The notes: a model not told the origin generated them from the sequence alone. A stretch of 32,239 bases of DNA from Paracoccaceae bacterium (GCA_020629115.1 JAHDDY010000041.1:1-32239); one strand, 5' to 3'. Shown: positions 8,398-16,317, counted from the stretch's first letter. Numbers and translations are program-made.

Positions 8398-8399
8398 CC

Positions 8400-9047
8400 A
8401 TGCCCGCCCTCTTCTTCGGTTCCATCGGCACCCTCGCCGAGACCTCCCGCATCCAGCTCGACTGCTTCAACGAAGCCTTCAAGGAGGCCGGTCTCGACTG
8501 GCACTGGTCCGAGGACGACTACCGCGTCATGCTCGGCGACGCGGGCGGCGCGAGCCGCATCGCGCGCCATGCCGAGACGCGCGGCGAGATCGTCGACGCC
8601 GATGCCATCCATGCCCGTAAGAGCGCGCTGTTCCAGCACCGCCTCGCCCACGGCATCCCCCTGCGCCCCGGCGTCGAGGAGACGATGAAGGCTGCGCGCG
8701 ACAAGGGGTGGCAGCTCGCCTTCGTCACCACCACCTCCCGCGAGAACGTAGAGGCCATCCTGAAGGCGACCGGCCTGAAGGCCGAGGCGTTCGACCTCGT
8801 GACGGATGCCGGACAGGTCGAGCGGACCAAGCCCGACCCCCAGGCCTACGAGATCGCCCTGTCGCGGCTCGGCCTCGCCGCCGGCGATGCCGTCGCGGTA
8901 GAGGACAATCCCGACGGGGCCAGGGCCGCCCGCGCCGCCGGGATCGACTGCATCGCCTTCCCCGGCGCCATGCACGACGCCGGCGCCTTCCTCGACGCGC
9001 GCACGGTCACCGACCGGCTCGACCCCGAGGTGGCGATGGCGGCCTGA
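8400..9047 (+). CDS. HAD-superfamily fold protein lacking the catalytic aspartates
   Basis: The 215-residue product follows the CbbY/phosphoglycolate-phosphatase subfamily from end to end. Motif II is Thr110-Thr112, motif III is Lys144 (RTKPDP) and motif IV is Glu168-Asp169. Motif I, normally D-x-D-G-T, reads F-G7-S-I9-G-T-L. Both the nucleophile and the acid/base aspartate are therefore absent. With no nucleophile, ordinary phosphatase chemistry is not expected. The protein may bind a phosphorylated ligand, act as a regulator, or use another mechanism. The start at 8400 has AAGGAG ahead, partly inside a hairpin. It sits between the bicupin and MetE-like genes. Confidence 0.85.
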   Translation: MPALFFGSIGTLAETSRIQLDCFNEAFKEAGLDWHWSEDDYRVMLGDAGGASRIARHAETRGEIVDADAIHARKSALFQHRLAHGIPLRPGVEETMKAARDKGWQLAFVTTTSRENVEAILKATGLKAEAFDLVTDAGQVERTKPDPQAYEIALSRLGLAAGDAVAVEDNPDGARAARAAGIDCIAFPGAMHDAGAFLDARTVTDRLDPEVAMAA

Positions 9048-9059
9048 GCCGCGTGACGG

Positions 9060-9095
9060 GGCAGGAAATGCGCGACACCGCGCGCGTTTCCTGCC
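9060..9095. other. 15-bp stem hairpin between HAD-like and MetE-like genes
   Basis: Bases 9060-9074 pair with 9081-9095 over 15 positions (one T-G), leaving a six-base loop ACACCG. No T-run follows, so an intrinsic terminator is doubtful. It could be an mRNA processing or stability element. The arm CAGGAAATGCGC is also the inner arm of the 96-bp element at 19781-19876. Confidence 0.65.
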
Positions 9096-9140
9096 AGAAC
9101 GGGTCCGCACGATCCGTATCGCCAGCGAGAGGCCCCGTCG

Positions 9141-10262
9141 ATGACCGTCCTGACCACCCATGTCGGCTCCCTGCCCCGGACGCAGGACGTCGTCGATTTC
9201 ATCTTCGCCCGCGAGCACGGCAAGGACTACGATCCCGGCGCGTTCGATGCCGCCATGACGTCGGCCGTGGCCGAGACGGTGCGGCGGCAGAAGGAGGCGG
9301 GCGTCGATATCGTCAGCGACGGCGAGACCTCGAAGATCAGCTACGCGACCTACGTGAAGGACCGCTACACCGGCTTCGACGGGGACAGCCCGCGCAACGC
9401 CCCGGCGGACCTCAAGCGGTTCCCCGGCTTCCTCAAGCGCCTCGCCGACGATGGCGGCACACCGCAATACGCGCGCCCCATGTGCGTGGGCGAGGTGCGG
9501 TCGAAGGGTCAGGGCGAGCTGGAGAAGGACATCGCCAACCTCAGGGCGGCGATGGAGAGCCACGGCATCGAGCGCGGCTTCATGAACGCCGCCTCGCCCG
9601 GCGTCATCTCGCTGTTCCTCCAGAACGACCACTACCCCACGCGCGACGCCTATCTCGCCGCGCTGGCCGATGCGATGAAGGCGGAATACGAGACCATCGT
9701 CGCCTCCGGCCTCGACCTCCAGCTCGACTGCCCGGACCTGGCGCTGTCGCGGCACATGCTGTTCAACGACCTCTCCGACGAGGATTTCCTGAAGATCGCG
9801 GCCAGCCATGTCGAGGCGCTGAACCACGCGCTATCCGACGTACCCGAGGAGAAGGTGCGCATCCATATCTGCTGGGGCAACTACGAAGGTCCGCATGTCT
9901 GCGACATCCCCATGGCGACGATGTTCGACACGCTGATGGGCGCCAAGGCGCGCTACGTCCTGTTCGAGACCTCGAACCCGCGCCACGGCCACGAATGGAC
10001 CGTCTTCCGCGACCGCAGGGGCGATATCCCGGATACCAAGGTACTGGTGCCCGGCGTGGTGGACACGACGACCAACTTCGTCGAGCATCCCGACCTCGTG
10101 GCCCAGCGCATCGCGCGCTTCACCGATATCGTGGGCGAGGAGCGGGTCATCGCCGGCTCCGATTGCGGCTTCGGCACCTTCGCGGGCTTCGGCGCGGTGG
10201 ACCCGGATATCGCCTACGCGAAGCTCGGCGCGCTGGCCGAGGGGGCGAAGCGGGCGGGCTGA
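9141..10262 (+). CDS. MetE-like (cobalamin-independent methionine synthase II family) zinc methyltransferase
   Basis: The 373-residue product corresponds to the catalytic barrel of MetE without its N-terminal half. It begins with TTHVGSLPR, as family members do. The four zinc ligands expected from MetE are present: His242 and Cys244 (HICWGN), Glu276 (LFETSN) and Cys342 (SDCGFG). Related single-domain proteins transfer alkyl groups to thiols, for example epoxyalkane:coenzyme M transferase and betaine- or methylcobalamin-linked enzymes. The lack of the N-terminal domain argues against a folate-dependent methionine synthase. ATG 9141 has GAGAGG ahead. It closes the SnoaL, bicupin, HAD-like set, so transfer of a methyl or alkyl group from a pathway intermediate is a reasonable guess. 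Confidence 0.88.
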   Translation: MTVLTTHVGSLPRTQDVVDFIFAREHGKDYDPGAFDAAMTSAVAETVRRQKEAGVDIVSDGETSKISYATYVKDRYTGFDGDSPRNAPADLKRFPGFLKRLADDGGTPQYARPMCVGEVRSKGQGELEKDIANLRAAMESHGIERGFMNAASPGVISLFLQNDHYPTRDAYLAALADAMKAEYETIVASGLDLQLDCPDLALSRHMLFNDLSDEDFLKIAASHVEALNHALSDVPEEKVRIHICWGNYEGPHVCDIPMATMFDTLMGAKARYVLFETSNPRHGHEWTVFRDRRGDIPDTKVLVPGVVDTTTNFVEHPDLVAQRIARFTDIVGEERVIAGSDCGFGTFAGFGAVDPDIAYAKLGALAEGAKRAG

Positions 10263-10302
10263 CCGCGCGGGGACCGGCGTTCGGCCCCCCACCGCGAATC
10301 AG

Positions 10303-10350
10303 GACCGCCGTACCGGGAACCGCCCCTGCGGCGGAACGGCGGTCTTTCCT
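10303..10350 (+). terminator. Terminator-like hairpin after the MetE-like gene
   Basis: GACCGCCGT (10303-10311) pairs exactly with ACGGCGGTC (10336-10344) and is followed by TTTCCT. The 24-base loop can itself fold (CCGC/GCGG). It should separate the MetE-like unit from the YeeE-type transporter gene. Confidence 0.6.
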
Positions 10351-10409
10351 GCGCCCCGGGGCGGCGGAATCGCTGGAACCGGGCGGTTCCGCCTCCGATA
10401 TGCGACCTC

Positions 10410-11477
10410 ATGACACTGATAGACATCATGGAACGCTTCGGGGACGCCGAGACCATGGCGCTCGCGGGGCTTGCGGTCGGGGCGGCGTTCGGGTTCGCGG
10501 CGCAGGCATCGGCCTTCTGCCTCCGGGCGGCGACGGTCGAGCTTGGCCGGGGCGCGGGCGGGTCGCGGCTCGCCGTCTGGCTGCTCGCGGCGGCGGCGGC
10601 GGTGCTGGGCACGCAGATGCTGGCGCTCGGCGGCCATGCGGATCTCTCGATGTCGCGCTATCTCGACCAGGGCGGCTCGCTGTCGGGCGCGCTGCTGGGC
10701 GGAGCGCTGTTCGGGGCGGGCATGATCCTGTCGCGGGGCTGCTCCGGGCGGCTGCTGATCCTGTCGGGCACGGGCAACCTGCGCGCGGTCTTCGCGGTCG
10801 TCGTCTTCGCGCTGACGGCATGGCTCGCCTATGGCGGGGCGCTGGTGCCGGTGCGCGAGGCCATCACCGGCCTGTGGCAAAGCCCGGTCGGCGCGGCGGA
10901 GGCGACGGGGCTGCTGGGCCTCGGCATGTATGGCGGCGTCGCCATCGGCGCGGTGCTGCTGGCCGTGGCCGTGGCGGTCGCCATCCGCACCCGCGCGGGC
11001 TGGCTGGCGGGCATCGCCGCGCTGGCCACGGGCGGGGCCATCGTCGCGGGCTGGTGGGCCACCTCCTCGGTCGCGGCCCTGTCCTTCGACCCGATGGACG
11101 TGGAGAGCGTCACCTTCTCGCGCCCCTTCGTCTTTCTCGTGGAAGGGTTCGCCGGGGCCGCGCCGCTCCTGAGCTTCGGCACGGCGATGATCGGCGGCGT
11201 GCTGGTCGGCGCGTTCCTCTCGGCCCTCCTGCGCCGCGAGGTGCGGGTGCAGGGCTTCGCGAGCGTGCGGGACGTGCCGCGCTACGCCCTGGGCGCGGTG
11301 CTGATGGGCATCGGCGCGGTGGCGGCGGGGGGCTGCGCGACCGGCGCACTGACCGGCGCGACCACCTTCGCCGTCGCGCCCCTGCTGGCGCTGGCGGGCA
11401 TCGCGGGCGGGGCGATGGTCACGGACCGGCTGATCGACCGCGCCCCCGCCCCGCGCCTGTCGCCCGCGGCGGCCTGA
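10410..11477 (+). CDS. YeeE/YedE family sulfur-compound transporter (TsuA-like)
   Basis: This is a 355-residue, very hydrophobic inner-membrane protein with about ten helices. YeeE/TsuA proteins carry thiosulfate and related sulfur species using conserved cysteines. Cysteines here are Cys37 (ASAFCLRAA), Cys111 (LSRGCSGRL) and Cys309 (AAGGCATGA), each in a family-type context. The length matches characterised members at about 350 residues. The start is not certain. ATG 10410 has no clear ribosome site, and ATG 10428 is possible. It ends 16 bp from the converging SDR gene. A terminator-like hairpin separates it from the MetE-like gene, so a joint role in sulfur metabolism is only suggestive. 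Confidence 0.85.
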   Translation: MTLIDIMERFGDAETMALAGLAVGAAFGFAAQASAFCLRAATVELGRGAGGSRLAVWLLAAAAAVLGTQMLALGGHADLSMSRYLDQGGSLSGALLGGALFGAGMILSRGCSGRLLILSGTGNLRAVFAVVVFALTAWLAYGGALVPVREAITGLWQSPVGAAEATGLLGLGMYGGVAIGAVLLAVAVAVAIRTRAGWLAGIAALATGGAIVAGWWATSSVAALSFDPMDVESVTFSRPFVFLVEGFAGAAPLLSFGTAMIGGVLVGAFLSALLRREVRVQGFASVRDVPRYALGAVLMGIGAVAAGGCATGALTGATTFAVAPLLALAGIAGGAMVTDRLIDRAPAPRLSPAAA

Positions 11478-11493
11478 CCCGCATTCCGGCGCG

Positions 11494-12246
11494 TCAGGTT
11501 CGCAGCGCCGGCAGCCCCACCCCCGTCGCTTCGAACCCGCCATCGGCGGCGATGACCTGTCCGGTGACGTAGCTCGCCTCCGGGGAGCACAGGAACGCGA
11601 TGACCCGCGCGATCTCGTCCTCCGAGCCGTAGCGGTTCAGGGGGATGGCGTCATGGTAGGCGTCGACGATCTCCTGCGTATGCACCGCCATGGCCAGCTT
11701 CGTGCGCACCGGGCCGGGACAGACGCAGTTCGCGCGGATGCCGTATTCGCCCAGTTCCGCCGCCTGCTGCTTCGTCAGCTGGATCACCGCCGCCTTGGAG
11801 GTGCCGTAGGCGATGCGCAGGGTCGAGGCGCGCAGGCCCGAGATGGAGGCGATGTTGACGAGGCATCCCCGCGTCGCCTTCAGCGCGGGCGTCGCGGCCT
11901 GGGAAACGAGGAACGTCCCATCGAGGTTGGTCGCCATCACCGCGCGCCAGCGGGCGAAGTCGGTCTCCTCCACGGGGCCGAAATCGGCGACGCCCGCATT
12001 GTTCACCACCGCGTCGAGGCGGCCGAAGGCCTCGACCGTCTCCGCCACCATGCGCGCGGCGGCATCCGGATCGGCAATATCGGCGATGATGGCGCGGGCG
12101 CCGTCGAGCGGCGCGGCGGCCTCGGTAAGCGCTTCTTCATCCCGGTCGACCATGGCCACCCGCCAGCCGCGCTCCAGCAGGAGCCGCGTCGTCGCGAGGC
12201 CGATGCCCCGGGCCGCGCCGGTGACGAGGGCGGTGCTGGTGGTCAT
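11494..12246 (-). CDS. Short-chain dehydrogenase/reductase (SDR)
   Basis: This 250-residue cytosolic oxidoreductase has a classical SDR fold. Visible motifs are TGAARGIG (9-16) for the cofactor, NNAG (82-85), a catalytic serine in NIASIS (134/136), and Tyr147 and Lys151 of YxxxK. Asp34 at the end of the second strand suggests NAD(H) rather than NADP(H). The C-terminal VTGQVIAADGG is also typical. ATG 12246 has GGGAG eight bases ahead. It follows the glutathione transferase gene on the same strand, with a paired palindromic element between. The substrate is unknown. Confidence 0.92.
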   Translation of the reverse strand: MTTSTALVTGAARGIGLATTRLLLERGWRVAMVDRDEEALTEAAAPLDGARAIIADIADPDAAARMVAETVEAFGRLDAVVNNAGVADFGPVEETDFARWRAVMATNLDGTFLVSQAATPALKATRGCLVNIASISGLRASTLRIAYGTSKAAVIQLTKQQAAELGEYGIRANCVCPGPVRTKLAMAVHTQEIVDAYHDAIPLNRYGSEDEIARVIAFLCSPEASYVTGQVIAADGGFEATGVGLPALRT

Positions 12247-12270
12247 GGGTGGTCTCCCTGAAAATCCCCT

Positions 12271-12340
12271 GCTCCCGGCGTAAGACCGGGAGCCTCGACG
12301 GGACGCGCTGCTCCGCGAGGTCCCCGGTCTGCGCCGGGGA
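12271..12340. repeat. Paired palindromic intergenic element (copy 3)
   Basis: The first hairpin is GCTCCCGG/CCGGGAGC (12271-12293) and the second is TCCCCGG/CCGGGGA (12321-12340). It lies between the glutathione transferase and SDR genes, both on the minus strand. Confidence 0.75.
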
Positions 12341-12355
12341 CGGGGGAAATGATGG

Positions 12356-12985
12356 CTACTTCCGCAATTCCGCATGCAGCGCCCGGCCCCGCCTCACGCC
12401 ATCGCGCGCGCCGACCCGCTCCAGCCATGCGGCGACGTTCGGGAATGCCGCGATGTCGATCCGCTGCTTCTCGTGGCAGGACACCCACCCCCACAGCGCG
12501 ATATCGGCGATGGAGTACGGCCCGGCGACGTGGTCCCGATCCGCGAGCCGCCGGTCGAGGACGCCGTAGAGCCGCTTCGTCTCGTCCTGGTACCGCTTTT
12601 TCGCGAAGGGAATGTCCTCGGGCGCGGCGTGCAGGAAGTAATGCGTCTGCCCCGCCATCGGGCCGACGCCGCCCATCTGCCACATGAGCCACTGGTCCAC
12701 CTCGACCCGCTCGCGCTCCGTCCCGCCGCAGAAGCGGCCGTGCTTGCGGGCCAGATATTGCAGGATGGCCCCGGACTCGAAGATCGAGATCGGCTCCCCG
12801 TCCGGGCCGTCGTGGTCCACGATGGCGGGCATCCGGTTGTTGGGGGCGATCTTCAGGAAGGCGGGATCGAACTGCTCGCCCGCCCCGATATTCACCAGAT
12901 GCGTGGTGTAGGGCACCCCCAGCTCTTCGAGCATGATGGATACCTTCCAGCCGTTCGGCGTGGGCCAGTAGTACAGGTCGATCAT
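12356..12985 (-). CDS. Glutathione S-transferase, YfcG/Ure2p-like
   Basis: The 209-residue protein has an N-terminal thioredoxin-like domain (1-82) and an all-helical C-terminal domain. The start MIDLYYWPTPNGWK places Thr9 and Asn11 where YfcG-type enzymes bind glutathione in place of a catalytic Tyr or Ser. NRMPAIVDHDG supplies the cis-proline and ESGAILQYLA the Glu-Ser glutathione contact. Such proteins reduce disulphides or conjugate glutathione. ATG 12985 has GGGGAG seven bases ahead. The gene starts 27 bp after the alpha/beta hydrolase gene, so co-transcription is likely. Confidence 0.92.
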   Translation of the reverse strand: MIDLYYWPTPNGWKVSIMLEELGVPYTTHLVNIGAGEQFDPAFLKIAPNNRMPAIVDHDGPDGEPISIFESGAILQYLARKHGRFCGGTERERVEVDQWLMWQMGGVGPMAGQTHYFLHAAPEDIPFAKKRYQDETKRLYGVLDRRLADRDHVAGPYSIADIALWGWVSCHEKQRIDIAAFPNVAAWLERVGARDGVRRGRALHAELRK

Positions 12986-13012
12986 CGCGCACTCCCCTGT
13001 TGTCGAAAGCGT

Positions 13013-14068
13013 TCAGGTAGCGGCATTGCCCTCGGCGGCAACCGGGCGACGGCCCCTGCGGCGCAGGAACCACGGCATCCGCGACCAGCGCGGCTCCAGA
13101 TCCTCGGGCACGCCTTCCTCCCGCAGCACCGGAATCGCCCAGCGGGGCCGGTCGCGCAGGATGGCGGCGTAGAGGGCGAGCGTGCCGGGGCGGTTGTAGA
13201 CGCCCCAGTGGCAGGCCCGGCGCGGCTCGCCGCCGATGACGGCCCCGCGCTCGGCCAGCCAGGCACGGGTCTCGGGATGGTCGATCTGGAGGTCGAGCCA
13301 GCTCCTGCGCCCCGCGCCGATGCCGCTCGCCCCGATGCCGATCTTGCGGCGCAGCGGCAGGCGGGGGGCGAAATGCTCAAGCAGGGCATCGAACACGTCG
13401 TTCTCCCGCGCGAGCATGGCGTAGACGCACGGACCGCCCCCCCGCCGCACGCCGCGCATGGTGGCCAGTGTCGCCCGGGCGACGACGGCCAGCTCGGCCG
13501 GGCCGAGCATGATGGCCCGGCCCATCGCGTTCAGCAGGTCGTGCCGCCGCCGCTGCGCCGCCAGCCGCATGGCACAGAGCACCACCCGCGCGCCGAGGCT
13601 GTGGGCGACGAAGTCGATGGGCCGTCCGGGATGCACCCGCGCGACCAGCTCGACGGTGCGCAGGAGCGCCCGCCCCGCACGCTCCGCATTCGCATAGGCC
13701 GCGCAGAAGCGCCCGAACCGCGCCCGGGGCCGCGCCGACCAGCCGAAGGCGATGCACAGACCCTCGTGTCCCTCGACGTCCTCCGGCGTGAAGCCCAGAC
13801 CGCGCGGCCAGCTCTCGGTCTTTTGCCAGCGGTCGGCGCGCGGGCGCACGGGATCGAAGGCGAAGAGCGTCTCGTGGGGGTTGGCGAGCGGGGCGGCATG
13901 GGGGTCGTAGCGGTAGCCGTGGATCAGGATGACGACGGGCGCGCGCGGCGCGAGGGCGGGGGCCGCCTCCCGGATCGCCGCGCAGGTCAGCGCGGGCGCG
14001 TCCTCCCGCCGTTCCGGGTCGTGCAGCCGCGCGGTCGCGCCGCTCGCCGATATCCGCAGCATCGCCAT
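13013..14068 (-). CDS. Alpha/beta hydrolase, DUF900-like
   Basis: The 351-residue protein has an alpha/beta hydrolase core. The oxyanion-loop motif is IHGYRYDP (His50-Gly51) and the nucleophile elbow is AHSLGA with Ser157. The His/Asp partners were not assigned with certainty. No signal peptide is evident, and the C-terminal part is rich in Arg and Trp. Lipase/esterase chemistry is likely but the substrate is unknown. ATG 14068 is preceded by AGGGA; ATG 14062 is also possible. It lies between the glutamate-synthase-like and glutathione transferase genes on the same strand. Confidence 0.8.
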   Translation of the reverse strand: MAMLRISASGATARLHDPERREDAPALTCAAIREAAPALAPRAPVVILIHGYRYDPHAAPLANPHETLFAFDPVRPRADRWQKTESWPRGLGFTPEDVEGHEGLCIAFGWSARPRARFGRFCAAYANAERAGRALLRTVELVARVHPGRPIDFVAHSLGARVVLCAMRLAAQRRRHDLLNAMGRAIMLGPAELAVVARATLATMRGVRRGGGPCVYAMLARENDVFDALLEHFAPRLPLRRKIGIGASGIGAGRRSWLDLQIDHPETRAWLAERGAVIGGEPRRACHWGVYNRPGTLALYAAILRDRPRWAIPVLREEGVPEDLEPRWSRMPWFLRRRGRRPVAAEGNAAT

Positions 14069-14134
14069 GGACCGTCCCTCCCGTCTCCCTCGTACGCCGC
14101 GCTTTCACAACGCGGAACCGCGACATCCGGATGA

Positions 14135-14168
14135 CGCGCTCACGACAAGATCATCACGGGTGAGCGCG
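14135..14168. terminator. Hairpin after the glutamate-synthase-like gene
   Basis: CGCGCTCAC (14135-14143) pairs exactly with GTGAGCGCG (14160-14168). It is in the 172-bp gap downstream of the gene ending at 14241. On the minus strand no T-run follows, so it may be a weak or factor-assisted terminator. Confidence 0.4.
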
Positions 14169-14240
14169 CCTTTTCCGTCGGGCGCAGGATACCGGATGCG
14201 CGTGATGGAAGGCTTAAGCGGCGGAACGGGGGGCTTCGGC

Positions 14241-15752
14241 CTACTCCGCCGCGATTCCCGATGCCCCGTCCGCGTCGGGCCACAGCCGGTCCATCGGCAC
14301 CGACCGCCCGTCCCCCTGCACCAGGCGCACGTGATGGCGGCGCAGGGCGCGGGGATGGTCGGCCCCGCAGGCATGGGCGATGAGGTTCACGCCGTACGCC
14401 ATCTTCTTCACGAAATTGGCCACCCGCACCGACTTGACCGCCGGGTCCAGACCCTTCTGGAGCCGCCGGTCATGGGTCGTGATCCCGGTCGGGCAGGTGT
14501 TCTTGTTGCATTTCAGCGACTGGATGCAGCCCAGCGCGAACATGAAGCCCCGCGCCGTGTTCACGAAATCCGCCCCCGCGCAATAGGCCCAGGCCACCTC
14601 CGCCGGGGTGACGAGCTTGCCCGACGCGATGACCTTCACCCGGTCCCGCAGGCCGGTGCGGACCAGCGTGTCGACCACGATGGGCAGCGCCTCGCGCACC
14701 GTCAGGCCGCAATTATCGAGGAGCGGCATGGGCGCGGCCCCCGTGCCGCCGTCGCCGCCGTCGACGGTGATGAAATCGGGGGCCGAGGCGGGGCCGCGCC
14801 GGGCGATCTCGGCGCACAGGGCGTCGAACCACCGCTCGTCGCTCACCACCGTCTTGATGCCCGTCGGCTTGCCCGTGATCCGGCGCACCCGTTCGATGGC
14901 GTCCAGCAGGGCCGCGTTGTCGGGGATGTCCGGGTGGCGGTTGGGCGAGATGGAATCCTTCCCCTCCGGGATGCCGCGCACCGCCGCGATCTCCCCGGTG
15001 ATCTTCGCGCCGGGCAGCAGGCCGCCCTTGCCGGGCTTGGCCCCCTGGCTCAGCTTGATCTCGATCATGCGCACCGATCCGTGCCCCGCGACGTCGCGCA
15101 GCTTTTCCTCGTCCAGCGCGCCGTCCCCGGTCCGCACCCCGTATTTCGCCGTCCCGATCTGGAAGACGATGTCGCAGCCGCCGTCCAGATGATGCTCCGA
15201 CAGGCCGCCCTCGCCCGTGTTGAGCCAGCATCCGGCCAGCTTCGCCCCGCGGCTGAGCGCGCGGATGGCCGGGGCCGACAGGGAGCCGTAGCTCATGGCC
15301 GAGATGTTGACGAGGGAGCGGGCCTCGTAGGGCGTGGCGCATCCCGCGCCGATGACGAGGGCCGGGGCGGTGGTGTCGTGCTCGTCCATCACCGGATAGG
15401 GCGCGTTGACGAAGATGGGCGTGCCCGGCGGGGTCAGGCTACGCGTCGAGCCGAAGGCGGCCGTGTTGTCCTCCCCGTGCGCCGACTTCTTGATCCACTC
15501 GCGCTCGGCCCGGTTGAAGGGCAGCTCCTCGCGGTCCATGGCGAAGAAATACTGCCGGAAGAACTCGCCCAGCGTCTGGAACAGGTACCGGAAGCGCCCG
15601 ATGACGGGATAGTTCCGCCGCACGGCGTCCTTCGTCTGGGTGACGTCCACGACGAACAGGACGACCGCCGCCAGCAGGACGAGGCCGAGAAGGAAGAGCA
15701 GGATGTTCGACAGCAGGATGACACCGTCGAGCATGGGGAACATGTCGGGCAT
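14241..15752 (-). CDS. FMN-binding glutamate-synthase-like protein (GltB domain 2), membrane anchored
   Basis: The 503-residue protein starts with a membrane helix (about residues 10-36), followed by the FMN-binding TIM barrel of the glutamate synthase large subunit. Conserved segments include SAMSYGSLS, ITVDGGDGGTG and a cysteine cluster GCIQSLKCNKNTCPTG, which in glutamate synthase binds a 3Fe-4S centre. The glutaminase and GXGXG domains of full GltB are absent, so it is not expected to use glutamine by itself. Stand-alone proteins of this family have no firmly assigned role that I know of. The start could be 15752, 15743 or 15734, and none has a strong ribosome site. Confidence 0.88.
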   Translation of the reverse strand: MPDMFPMLDGVILLSNILLFLLGLVLLAAVVLFVVDVTQTKDAVRRNYPVIGRFRYLFQTLGEFFRQYFFAMDREELPFNRAEREWIKKSAHGEDNTAAFGSTRSLTPPGTPIFVNAPYPVMDEHDTTAPALVIGAGCATPYEARSLVNISAMSYGSLSAPAIRALSRGAKLAGCWLNTGEGGLSEHHLDGGCDIVFQIGTAKYGVRTGDGALDEEKLRDVAGHGSVRMIEIKLSQGAKPGKGGLLPGAKITGEIAAVRGIPEGKDSISPNRHPDIPDNAALLDAIERVRRITGKPTGIKTVVSDERWFDALCAEIARRGPASAPDFITVDGGDGGTGAAPMPLLDNCGLTVREALPIVVDTLVRTGLRDRVKVIASGKLVTPAEVAWAYCAGADFVNTARGFMFALGCIQSLKCNKNTCPTGITTHDRRLQKGLDPAVKSVRVANFVKKMAYGVNLIAHACGADHPRALRRHHVRLVQGDGRSVPMDRLWPDADGASGIAAE

Positions 15753-15857
15753 GGGGGCGGGGCTTTCATGGGACGGCGGGACCGGATGAGATAGCGCGGG
15801 GCGGTCGTATGGCTATTGAAAGAGCCGGACAGCTGCAACGGCTCAAGTTCACCGCTC

Positions 15858-15889
15858 TTGTCTGTCGATCTCCGAATATCCTGTAAAAT
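15858..15889 (+). promoter_or_regulatory. Candidate promoter of the toxin-antitoxin pair
   Basis: TTGTCT at 15858-15863 and TGTAAA/TAAAAT at 15882-15889 are spaced 18-20 bases, in an AT-richer stretch of a gap with no gene on this strand. The match to the housekeeping consensus is partial, so this is only a candidate. Confidence 0.3.
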
Positions 15890-15981
15890 CCATGAGGTTT
15901 AAGCGTGGGGTTCTGCCAGACGGAACCCGCCGATTTTCGGTAGCGCTTTACTCTCCGTCAAAATCGGTTGATGAAACCCCT

Positions 15982-16014
15982 CTTGATCCGTACGGCAGAA
16001 TACCGTACATCAAG
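15982..16014. promoter_or_regulatory. Candidate autoregulatory operator of the toxin-antitoxin pair
   Basis: GTACGG (15990-15995) and CCGTAC (16003-16008) form a palindrome with a seven-base centre. An outer pair CTTGAT (15982-15987) and ATCAAG (16009-16014) extends it. It lies just before the antitoxin start. Ribbon-helix-helix antitoxins usually bind such palindromes to repress their own operon. A further inverted repeat, CCGATTTT/AAAATCGG, spans 15930-15967. Confidence 0.6.
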
Positions 16015-16032
16015 GACATGGAGGACTTTTCG

Positions 16033-16317
16033 ATGGCTCTACCTGCCCGTTCGGAACGCATCGAGGCCCGCATAGCGCCTGAAGTACTCGCCACCGTGCG
16101 CCGGGCCGCCGAGATGGAAGGTCGCTCGTTGAGCGATTTTGTCGTCGCTGCTGCCGAACAGGCGGCGCGGCGCACGATCGAAGATCTCCAGATCGTGCGC
16201 CTGTCCGCCGCCGATCAGCTCCGGTTCGTCGAGGCTTTGCTCGACGACGATGCGGCACCGGCCCCGGCCATGACGCGCGCCGCCGAGAACCACGAACGCC
16301 TGTTCGGGAAACCGTGA
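16033..16317 (+). CDS. DUF1778 (TacA-like) antitoxin
   Basis: The 94-residue protein has an N-terminal ribbon-helix-helix DNA-binding part, about residues 5-45, with RSERIEARIAPEV then LSDFVVAAAEQAA. A C-terminal tail would wrap the toxin. This is the DUF1778 family, whose members neutralise GNAT toxins. The start is ATG 16033 because GGAGG lies eight bases ahead. An in-frame ATG at 16018 and an open frame back to 15892 are not supported by family length. The stop overlaps the GTG of the toxin by four bases (GTGA), as is usual in these operons. A palindrome upstream may be its own operator. Confidence 0.9.
   Translation: MALPARSERIEARIAPEVLATVRRAAEMEGRSLSDFVVAAAEQAARRTIEDLQIVRLSAADQLRFVEALLDDDAAPAPAMTRAAENHERLFGKP

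Noticed and set aside
8172-9827. 551-codon open frame on the minus strand
   Set aside because: It is antisense to the HAD-like and MetE-like genes, with no domain seen.
9141-10262. Annotation as methionine synthase MetE
   Set aside because: Only the C-terminal barrel is present and there is no folate-binding N-terminal half, so methionine synthesis from methyl-folate is not supported.
12374-15794. Two long plus-strand frames (12374-14134 and 13929-15794)
   Set aside because: They lie opposite the transferase, hydrolase and glutamate-synthase-like genes, which have clear motifs.
15892-16032. Antitoxin start upstream at 15892 or 16018
   Set aside because: It would include the operator-like palindrome as coding and exceed the family length. 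GGAGG points to 16033.
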